A stretch of DNA of 11,840 nucleotides from an uncultured Christensenellaceae bacterium. GTDB taxonomy: Bacteria > Bacillota > Clostridia > Christensenellales > CAG-138. Positions 7,189 to 11,840 of this stretch are shown here, piece by piece; the stretch's first letter is position 1; each line of letters begins with the position of its first letter. The notes beneath the pieces are model-generated. The model was not told where the DNA came from. It saw only the letters and a program-made list of their open reading frames with translations, and searched no databases. The stretch spans positions 1 to 11,840 of the forward strand of contig CABSAH010000039.1 in the NCBI GenBank assembly GCA_902475645.1, read 5' to 3'. A program made the translations under genes and the position numbers.

Positions 7189-8225
7189 ATCCCGTTACCT
7201 CCCAGCATGTTTATAAGCGTTTTGTAGCCAAGCTTGTATATGCTGCCCTCGCTTTTAAGCGTAAGCTGATGCCTGCGCGCCGTCCTGTCGCCTTCAAGCA
7301 ATATTTCAACCGTTACCGTTATGGTTGAAGAATCCCTGCTTTGCAGCTGCTCATGCACGGAAAAGCTCTTTATTTTGGCAAGCTCGGCCATGTATGTTTC
7401 AAAGCCGGCATAGTCGGGCTTCTGCGCGCCGCCCTGCTCCGTTTCGGCTATCAGCGGATACGCCTTATCGTATTCGCCGCGCTGAATATGCTCAAGCAGG
7501 CAGTTTACAACGCCGGACGCCGTTATAACATAAGAATCGTCAAAATCCATGGGCTCAAGCAAATCGTTGCTGCCGCCGCCAAAGGGCTCAAGCCCCAATT
7601 CCGTCCTGCGCACGCGCGCGGCGGAGCCGTTGACCTCAAACAAAAGCTGCACGCTGACATCCGGCCTGTTTGCGGTTATCGTATTCACTATGGATTGCGC
7701 GGCAAGCCTTCGCGCAAGGTACATTTCCTCCCTTGCGCTTTGAACGCGCGCATCGTATTCCGCGCTTGAAAGCAGCCCGTTTTCCATCAGCCGCGAACCG
7801 TCCGCCACGGCCTCGTCCACAATATCCGTATTGAAAAAGTCCGCGGAAAGGGTAACGTATAATATGGCGCCTTCAAGCGAAACGTCTACTATCTGGGTTC
7901 CCTTGGGTATGACCGCGCTGATGTTACCGCTAAGCGGCGGCGTGCCTTCCATAAGCGTGCGCACCATGGCGCGCTCCTCGCGCTCGCCCGCGTAAACGGT
8001 TATGGTCGCCGTTACGCCCACAAGGTATGCTTCATCCGTAAGGCGGTAATAAAGCTTTGCGCGCATATCCTTGGCAATGCCCGCTTCGGGGTCAATGGGG
8101 GGCAAATCCTCATGCACGCTGTCCTCCTTTATCATGCCGCGGGAGCAGCCGCAAAGCGCAAGCATAAGCATAAGCGCCGCGCATAGCAGCGCCGCAAGCC
8201 GCGTGGTTTTTCCGGTATGCCTCAT
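7185..8225 (-). CDS. GerMN-domain lipoprotein with NTF2-like C-terminal domain
   Basis: Predicted membrane-anchored lipoprotein of 346 aa. The signal has basic residues (Arg2, Lys6, Arg9), a hydrophobic stretch (10-24) and a canonical lipobox LCGC with Cys27 as the lipidated residue. A GerMN domain covers about 55-205, recognised from AKLYYRLTDEAYLV, MVRTLMEGTPP, an Ile-Pro-Lys-Gly-Thr turn, ILYVTLSADF and a helix containing SIVNTI. The remaining part (about 232-340) has the helix-helix-strand pattern of a small NTF2-like/DUF4878-type domain (VVNCLLEHIQRGEYDKAYPLI, split 239-259, then strands ending YKLGY). It follows the HK by 3 nt, with a perfect AGGAGG lying in the last codons of the kinase. 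Its position directly after an RR-HK pair recalls actinobacterial lpqB, but there is no beta-propeller. Function is inferred only: a partner or modulator of the kinase at the cell surface. Confidence 0.88.
   Translation of the reverse strand: MRHTGKTTRLAALLCAALMLMLALCGCSRGMIKEDSVHEDLPPIDPEAGIAKDMRAKLYYRLTDEAYLVGVTATITVYAGEREERAMVRTLMEGTPPLSGNISAVIPKGTQIVDVSLEGAILYVTLSADFFNTDIVDEAVADGSRLMENGLLSSAEYDARVQSAREEMYLARRLAAQSIVNTITANRPDVSVQLLFEVNGSAARVRRTELGLEPFGGGSNDLLEPMDFDDSYVITASGVVNCLLEHIQRGEYDKAYPLIAETEQGGAQKPDYAGFETYMAELAKIKSFSVHEQLQSRDSSTITVTVEILLEGDRTARRHQLTLKSEGSIYKLGYKTLINMLGGNGI
7197..7202 (-). promoter_or_regulatory. Ribosome binding site of the second GerMN gene
   Basis: GGAGGT on the minus strand, 8 nt before the ATG at 7188, inside the last codons of the preceding lipoprotein gene. 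It supports ATG 7188 as the start rather than the second Met codon right after it. Confidence 0.8.
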
Positions 8226-8228
8226 GCT

Positions 8229-9698
8229 CTATTCCTCCTGTGCGGCAAGCGGCAGATGCACCGTGAATGCGGAGCCGCGGTTAAGCTCGCTTTCAACCGA
8301 TATAAAGCCGCCGTGCAGCGTAATTATCCGCTCAACTATCGCAAGCCCAAGCCCCGTGCCGCCCGTGCCGCGCGAACGCGCCTTGTCCACGCGGTAAAAG
8401 CGTTCAAACAGGTGCGGTATGGCGTCCTCCGGTATGCCTATGCCGGTATCCTTTACCGTAAGCTGCGCCTCGCCGCCGCTTTGCCTTACGCTTGCGTCTA
8501 TATGCCCCGCGTCCGTATACTTCACCGCGTTTTCGATAAGGTTCACCACCGCCCGCTCTATCTGGCGCTCCTCGCCGAGTATGGTTGCGCTTTCTCCGGT
8601 GAAATTGAGCTTTATGCCCTTGCTTTCGGCAAGCGGCCTAAGGCGGGCTACAACGCGCTCCGTTATGCTCTTCAAATCAATGTTTTCGCGGTGCAGCAGC
8701 GGCTGGCCTTCATCGAACTGAACAAGCCGCAGCAGGTCCGTTATAACGTTGGACATCCTGTCCACCTCGTGATTAACGTCCTCGAAGAATTCCCGCATTT
8801 CGGCAGGGTCGGGGTTTTCTTCATATAATATGGATTCGCTCAATAGCTTCATTGTGGCAAGCGGGGTTTTTAATTCGTGCGATGCATTGGAAACGAATTC
8901 GTCCCTCACGCGGTCATGCGCCTCTATCTGCTCACTCATGCGGTTGAACGCGCGGCCAAGCTCCGCAACCTCGCCCTGCCCGCGCACCTTAACGCGCACG
9001 CCGCTGCCCTGCCTGCCCATGCGCCGTATGGCGTGGGTAAGCTCAACTATCGGCTTTGTAACAAGGCCGGAAAGCGTGAAGCTGAGCACCACCATAACCG
9101 CCGCAACTATGCAGAACACTATTGCTATTTCGGTAATAATGCCCGCCACGCTGTCCTCAACATCCTGTATCAGGGCGCTGAAAAGCACCGCGCCCAAATA
9201 TTTGCCGTCCTGCGTTATGGGGGCGGTGTAATACACGGCCCAGTTTGCCGCGCCGGATAATCTAAGCGTGCTTTTATCCGCGGATGCGCTTATTCTATGG
9301 AACCCAAGTGCCGATTCCCTGCCGCCTATCAGAACGTCGCGCACCTCCCTATAAGGCAGCATGAACCCCGTTTGGCAGGAGGCGGAATCCACCTGCACAA
9401 CCGCGTCCGTATCCAATATAAGCACCCTGCCGCCCAGCTCCTGCGCGCGGTTGAGCGCCAATGAATACAGCGTGTATGCATCGGAATCAAAGCTTTGGCT
9501 TATTTCAAGGGCAAGGCGGGTGGTAGCCTCCTGCTGCTGTTTGGTGCGCTGATTGACAAGCGAGGATTCCACCAATATTGCCACCGTAAAGCTTATGGAC
9601 AACAAGGCCACGATGGTAACGGCCAAATATATGGCAACCATCCTGACCCTTATTGAACCGAAAAACCTTTTCCGTTCACTGTGCAAAGTAATAGCCAA
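8229..9698 (-). CDS. Membrane sensor histidine kinase (HAMP-HisKA-HATPase_c)
   Basis: Two-component sensor kinase of 489 aa, partner of the response regulator encoded just upstream. Order of parts: TM1 (about 20-43), an extracytoplasmic sensor of about 140 aa of PAS/Cache-like size, TM2 (about 186-211), HAMP (about 212-264), HisKA with SHELKTP (phospho-acceptor His274), then the ATPase domain with the N-box NLIENAVKY (386-394), DTGIGIPED (417-425), FERFYRVD and GTGGTGLGLAI (444-454). All catalytic motifs are intact, and the set is WalK/PhoR/MtrB-like. Start: the TTG at 9698 overlaps the regulator gene by 23 nt. A second TTG at 9686 has the better distance (12 nt) from GGGGAG, and an ATG at 9641 would begin at the membrane segment. 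FFGSIRVRM before TM1 looks native, so a TTG start is preferred. Confidence 0.95.
   Translation of the reverse strand: MAITLHSERKRFFGSIRVRMVAIYLAVTIVALLSISFTVAILVESSLVNQRTKQQQEATTRLALEISQSFDSDAYTLYSLALNRAQELGGRVLILDTDAVVQVDSASCQTGFMLPYREVRDVLIGGRESALGFHRISASADKSTLRLSGAANWAVYYTAPITQDGKYLGAVLFSALIQDVEDSVAGIITEIAIVFCIVAAVMVVLSFTLSGLVTKPIVELTHAIRRMGRQGSGVRVKVRGQGEVAELGRAFNRMSEQIEAHDRVRDEFVSNASHELKTPLATMKLLSESILYEENPDPAEMREFFEDVNHEVDRMSNVITDLLRLVQFDEGQPLLHRENIDLKSITERVVARLRPLAESKGIKLNFTGESATILGEERQIERAVVNLIENAVKYTDAGHIDASVRQSGGEAQLTVKDTGIGIPEDAIPHLFERFYRVDKARSRGTGGTGLGLAIVERIITLHGGFISVESELNRGSAFTVHLPLAAQEE
8233..8238 (-). promoter_or_regulatory. Ribosome binding site of the first GerMN lipoprotein gene, inside the kinase end
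   Basis: A perfect AGGAGG on the minus strand encodes the last Glu codons of the histidine kinase while serving as ribosome binding site for the ATG at 8225, with a 7-8 nt spacer. It shows that the kinase and lipoprotein are closely co-expressed. Confidence 0.85.
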
Positions 9699-10359
9699 CT
9701 CCCCACTTAGTCAAAATATATTCGGGATTTGCCGGATCGCGCTCTATCTTTTCCCTAAGGCGGCGAATATGCACGTCCACGGTTCTGAAATCGCCTATGT
9801 AATCCTGCCCCCATATGGTTTCAAGCAGCTCGTCGCGGCTGTATACCCTGCCCGGGTTTTTCATAAATAGCTGAAGCAGGTCAAATTCCTTCATCGTAAG
9901 GCTTACGCTTTTGCCGTCCAGCGTTGCGCTGCGGCTGCCTATGTTTATGCTTAGCCCGTTTGAGCTAAGCTCCATTTTGGGCGCTTCGCGGTTTGCGCTC
10001 GTGCGGCGCAGTATGCTCTTTATTCGGGCCTTTACCTCCAGTATGTTGAACGGCTTTGTCATATAATCGTCCGCGCCGTATTCAAGGCCCAGTATTTTAT
10101 CCATATCCTCGCCCTTGGCGGTAAGCATTATTATGGGAATGTCGCTTGTTTCGCGCACAATCTGGCAAACCTCTATGCCGCTAAGCTTAGGTAGCATAAC
10201 GTCCAGCAGCACCAAATCGTAATGCGAGGCGTTCAGCTTTTTCAATGCCTCCTCGCCGTCCGCGGCGGAATCGGTTTCATAGCCGTCCTGCTCCAGCGTG
10301 CGCTTCAATCCTTTTATCATAAGCGGCTCGTCGTCAACAAGCAGTATTCGTATTGCCAT
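9676..10359 (-). CDS. OmpR/PhoB-family response regulator, WalR-like
   Basis: Transcription factor of 227 aa, phosphorylated by the adjacent kinase. The receiver domain (about 1-118) has the acidic pair Asp9-Asp10, phospho-acceptor Asp53 in LLDVMLP, Thr80 in MLTAKGE and Lys102 in TKPF, so all the residues needed for phosphorylation are present. The winged-helix DNA-binding domain (about 130-227) carries SRDELLETIWG and the recognition-helix region FRTVDVHIRRLREKIE, ending in KWGVGYYF, close to WalR/PhoB-type regulators. The start is ATG 10359 with an excellent AAAGGAGG 5 nt upstream. It is the first gene of the six-gene operon and probably binds the divergent intergenic region, as many regulators of this class do. 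Calling it WalR itself would be too much: yycH, yycI and the walJ-type hydrolase are not beside it. Confidence 0.96.
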   Translation of the reverse strand: MAIRILLVDDEPLMIKGLKRTLEQDGYETDSAADGEEALKKLNASHYDLVLLDVMLPKLSGIEVCQIVRETSDIPIIMLTAKGEDMDKILGLEYGADDYMTKPFNILEVKARIKSILRRTSANREAPKMELSSNGLSINIGSRSATLDGKSVSLTMKEFDLLQLFMKNPGRVYSRDELLETIWGQDYIGDFRTVDVHIRRLREKIERDPANPEYILTKWGVGYYFAQ

Positions 10360-10364
10360 TATGT

Positions 10365-10372
10365 CCTCCTTT
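10365..10372 (-). promoter_or_regulatory. Ribosome binding site of the response regulator gene
   Basis: AAAGGAGG on the minus strand, 5 nt before the ATG at 10359. This near-perfect Shine-Dalgarno fixes the regulator start. It is directly preceded in the mRNA by a 10-bp perfect palindrome CGCCGCGGCG (10373-10382), which could fold or pair near the site. Confidence 0.85.
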
Positions 10373-10410
10373 CGCCGCGGCGCATTGCGCGACTACAACT
10401 TTCCATATTC

Positions 10411-10419
10411 ATTATACCA
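10411..10419 (-). promoter_or_regulatory. Extended -10 promoter for the response regulator operon
   Basis: On the minus strand the sequence reads TGGTATAAT, a consensus TATAAT -10 box with the TGn extension. No good -35 is present at 16-18 nt (the 17-nt position holds CTTTAT), so promoter strength would rest on the extended -10, and an activator could help. Transcription would begin near 10404, giving a leader of about 45 nt to the ATG at 10359. This would be housekeeping sigma A-type recognition. Confidence 0.7.
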
Positions 10420-10491
10420 TAAAAACGCCCCTCATAAAGGGGAATAATTTGAACGATTGGTGTATTTAACAATAAATTAGCCGCTGTGCTA

Positions 10492-10521
10492 TGTACAAAT
10501 GCGTATGAATTTTGTTATAAT
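10492..10521 (+). promoter_or_regulatory. Extended -10 promoter for the D-Ala-D-Ala carboxypeptidase gene
   Basis: A perfect TATAAT at 10516-10521 is preceded by TGT (10513-10515), making an extended -10. A plausible -35, TGTACA (10492-10497, four of six matches to TTGACA), lies 18 nt upstream. Transcription would start near 10528, leaving a leader of about 57 nt before the TTG start. The pattern is sigma A-like, unlike the sporulation-sigma promoters used by Bacillus dacF and dacB. Confidence 0.7.
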
Positions 10522-10531
10522 AGCCAAAGTG

Positions 10532-10549
10532 TACTATTCCGGCATAGTA
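10532..10549. promoter_or_regulatory. Inverted repeat in the carboxypeptidase gene leader
   Basis: TACTAT-N6-ATAGTA is a perfect 6-bp inverted repeat that begins just after the predicted transcription start. It is flanked by AGCC (10522-10525) and GGCT (10557-10560), which can pair as an outer stem, and the T-run at 10560-10564 follows. It could be an operator for a dimeric regulator, or an RNA hairpin resembling an attenuator placed directly before the ribosome binding site. Sequence alone does not decide between these. Confidence 0.4.
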
Positions 10550-10564
10550 ATGTGTCGGCTTTTT

Positions 10565-10573
10565 AGGAAAGGA
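10565..10573 (+). promoter_or_regulatory. Ribosome binding site supporting the TTG start of the carboxypeptidase gene
   Basis: AGGAAAGGA lies 11 nt before TTG 10585 and directly after the in-frame stop at 10564. The spacing is slightly long but there is no competing site near the first ATG at 10618. Confidence 0.65.
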
Positions 10574-10584
10574 CCAAGTTTAAA

Positions 10585-11840
10585 TTGAAACGATTTATCT
10601 CGCTTGTGCTTATATTTATGCTCACGCTCGGTGCGCTGCCCGTTTGCGCCGCGGCGGATGAATTTGACCCCGAAAGCGTATCAACGCCCTACATCTGCCT
10701 TATGGATGCGGCCACGGGCACGGTGCTTTACGAAAAGAACAGCAGGGCGCAGGCGTATCCGGCAAGCACAACAAAGATAATGACCTGCATTTTGGCCATT
10801 GAAAACGCGGCTGATTTGAACGAAATAGTGAATACGGGCAGCGACGTTGAAAAACGCGGCTCCACCTGCCGCCTTTCCCGCAACGAGAAAATGCCGCTGA
10901 TAGACATGATATACGGCATGATGCTGTTTTCCGGCAACGATGCTGCAAAGGCCATTGCGGAGCATATAGGCGGCAGCGAATCGGGCTTTGCCGGAATGAT
11001 GAACGACAAGGCCGCGCAGCTTGGCATGACGGGCACGCATTTCGTTAAGCCGAACGGACTGCATAAGGATGAGCATTATTCCACCGCATACGATATGGCG
11101 CTGCTTACCCGATACGCCATGCGCAACGAAACATTCCGCAAAATTGTTTCCGCCGCAACGTATAACGCCGCCCCCACCAACAAGGATTCCGACGGCTATC
11201 AATGGTATAATTCAAACCGCCTGCTTTACACAAAGGAAGGCGAAGCGGACTACAAATATAAATACGCCACCGGCGTAAAAACGGGCGATACAGCCGCGGC
11301 GGGCCGCTGCCTTGTGGCAAGCGCGCAAAAGGACGGCGTGGAGCTTATACTTGTGCTGTTCGGTGACTATGAAAACAAGGTTAAGGGCGAATACCGCTTT
11401 ATAAACGCGGCCAAGTTCTTCGATTGGGGCTTTGCCAACTATGCATCCATGGACGCAAGCGCGCTGGGGCTTGAAAGCACCATGCAGCTGCCCGTATCGA
11501 ACGCCAGCCTTGAGGATGCGGAGGGCGGACTGCTTACCGCGAACATAGATTTTTCCTCCGCCAAGCTTACCGGCATGAAGCAAACCATAGATGCCATTGC
11601 CGCAACGCCTTCGCTTTTGGTAAGCAGCTACGTAACATCAAGAAAGATGGAGGCGCCCATTGCCGCGGGCGAGGAGCTGGGCACTGTATCGTATCAATAT
11701 AACGGCGTTACAATGTTCACCGCGCCCCTTATAGCCTCGCGCGATGTGGCGGCGGCCGCAACGGTAATCAGCAATACCGATTCGCCCGCCTCAAGCCCGC
11801 TGATAGTATCAAGCCCCGATATGGACGACGGGGAAGGCGG
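10585..11840 (+). CDS. Secreted D-alanyl-D-alanine carboxypeptidase (DacF/PBP5 family), 3'-truncated by window edge
   Basis: Low-molecular-weight penicillin-binding protein that removes the terminal D-Ala from peptidoglycan stem peptides outside the membrane. 418 codons are present with no stop. The signal peptide (about 1-24, KRFISLVLIFMLTLGALPV then Cys-Ala-Ala-Ala) suggests export. All three catalytic motifs are intact: SxxK as STTK (Ser61, Lys64), SxN as SGN (116-118) and KTG (232-234). A PBP5_C-like domain follows (about 283-375), then a Ser/Pro/Asp/Gly-rich tail; a C-terminal membrane anchor may lie beyond the window. Start: an in-frame TAG at 10564 and no earlier start codon leave TTG 10585 as the first candidate, preceded by AGGAAAGGA (10565-10573), 11 nt upstream. 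The first ATG (10618) would cut the signal peptide. It is divergent from the two-component operon. Whether it is DacF in the strict sense (next to spoIIA) cannot be seen. Confidence 0.94.
   Translation, partial: MKRFISLVLIFMLTLGALPVCAAADEFDPESVSTPYICLMDAATGTVLYEKNSRAQAYPASTTKIMTCILAIENAADLNEIVNTGSDVEKRGSTCRLSRNEKMPLIDMIYGMMLFSGNDAAKAIAEHIGGSESGFAGMMNDKAAQLGMTGTHFVKPNGLHKDEHYSTAYDMALLTRYAMRNETFRKIVSAATYNAAPTNKDSDGYQWYNSNRLLYTKEGEADYKYKYATGVKTGDTAAAGRCLVASAQKDGVELILVLFGDYENKVKGEYRFINAAKFFDWGFANYASMDASALGLESTMQLPVSNASLEDAEGGLLTANIDFSSAKLTGMKQTIDAIAATPSLLVSSYVTSRKMEAPIAAGEELGTVSYQYNGVTMFTAPLIASRDVAAAATVISNTDSPASSPLIVSSPDMDDGEG

Larger units (their letters stand above)
10360..10584. other. Divergent intergenic regulatory region
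   Basis: This 225-nt non-coding gap between the response regulator gene and the carboxypeptidase gene holds two back-to-back extended -10 promoters. Their -10 boxes are about 100 bp apart. A markedly AT-rich centre (about 10443-10480) between them could act as UP element or regulator-binding DNA. No clear WalR-type paired TGTWAH-N5-TGTWAH box was found by eye. No reading frame of substance lies here. Confidence 0.75.

Noticed and set aside
8217..8828. Long open frame on the plus strand opposite the histidine kinase (203 codons)
   Set aside because: It lies over the kinase ATPase domain, whose motifs are all intact on the other strand. The composition is that of a codon-bias shadow (rich in Arg, Ala, Tyr, Val).
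10448..10476. TTGAAC with AATAAA as a second plus-strand promoter
   Set aside because: The -10 candidate is poor and the extended -10 promoter at 10513-10521 is far better placed for the downstream gene.
10360..10584. WalR-type binding boxes (TGTWAH-N5-TGTWAH)
   Set aside because: Single half-sites such as TGTTAT at 10513 and TGTTAA on the minus strand near 10467 occur, but I found no correctly spaced second half.
10681..11202. Minus-strand open frame of 173 codons at the right end
   Set aside because: It is antisense to the carboxypeptidase gene, whose STTK, SGN and KTG motifs are read on the plus strand. It has no recognisable domain of its own.
1..11840. Mobile elements, tRNA/rRNA genes, CRISPR arrays or phage genes
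   Set aside because: No transposase, integrase or phage-like protein, no repeat array and no cloverleaf or rRNA signature was seen. The window is almost fully occupied by housekeeping and envelope genes.

Overview
The window looks like chromosomal core DNA from a spore-forming or spore-descended member of the Clostridia (Firmicutes). The evidence is the gene order relA-dtd-MBL hydrolase-hemZ, the GerMN-domain lipoproteins, strong AGGAGG-type ribosome binding sites, TTG start codons and tightly packed operons. The DNA is moderately GC-rich (mid-50s % by eye), yet isoleucine is written mostly as ATA: in dtd, 11 of 14 Ile codons are ATA and none is ATC. I see no RNA genes, insertion sequences, phage genes or CRISPR.

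Layout. (1) Positions 1-3939, + strand: the end of an operon with relA (5' end outside the window), dtd, a glyoxalase-II-like MBL hydrolase and hemZ. Gaps between these genes are 4-13 nt. (2) Positions 3940-4020: a convergent intergenic gap with a strong GC-rich hairpin. (3) Positions 10359 down to 4021, - strand: a compact six-gene operon, in transcription order an OmpR/WalR-type response regulator, an HK with HAMP domain, a GerMN lipoprotein, a second multi-GerMN lipoprotein, mnmA and a GNAT acetyltransferase. Every junction is an overlap or a gap of 10 nt or less. (4) Positions 10360-10584: a divergent promoter region with an extended -10 promoter on each strand. (5) Positions 10585-11840, + strand: a secreted D-Ala-D-Ala carboxypeptidase (DacF/PBP5 type) that starts at TTG and runs off the right edge.

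How the genes fit together. The left operon combines stringent-response signalling, removal of D-amino acids from tRNA, a metal-dependent hydrolase and an oxygen-independent haem-synthesis-type radical SAM enzyme. The right locus reads as an envelope-sensing unit: a two-component system co-transcribed with two extracytoplasmic GerMN lipoproteins and divergent from a peptidoglycan carboxypeptidase. The RR-HK-GerMN lipoprotein order recalls the actinobacterial mtrA-mtrB-lpqB locus, but the lipoproteins here have a different architecture. This locus, with mnmA and an acetyltransferase translationally coupled at its tail, is the best candidate for an under-described system in the window. The function proposed for it is inference.
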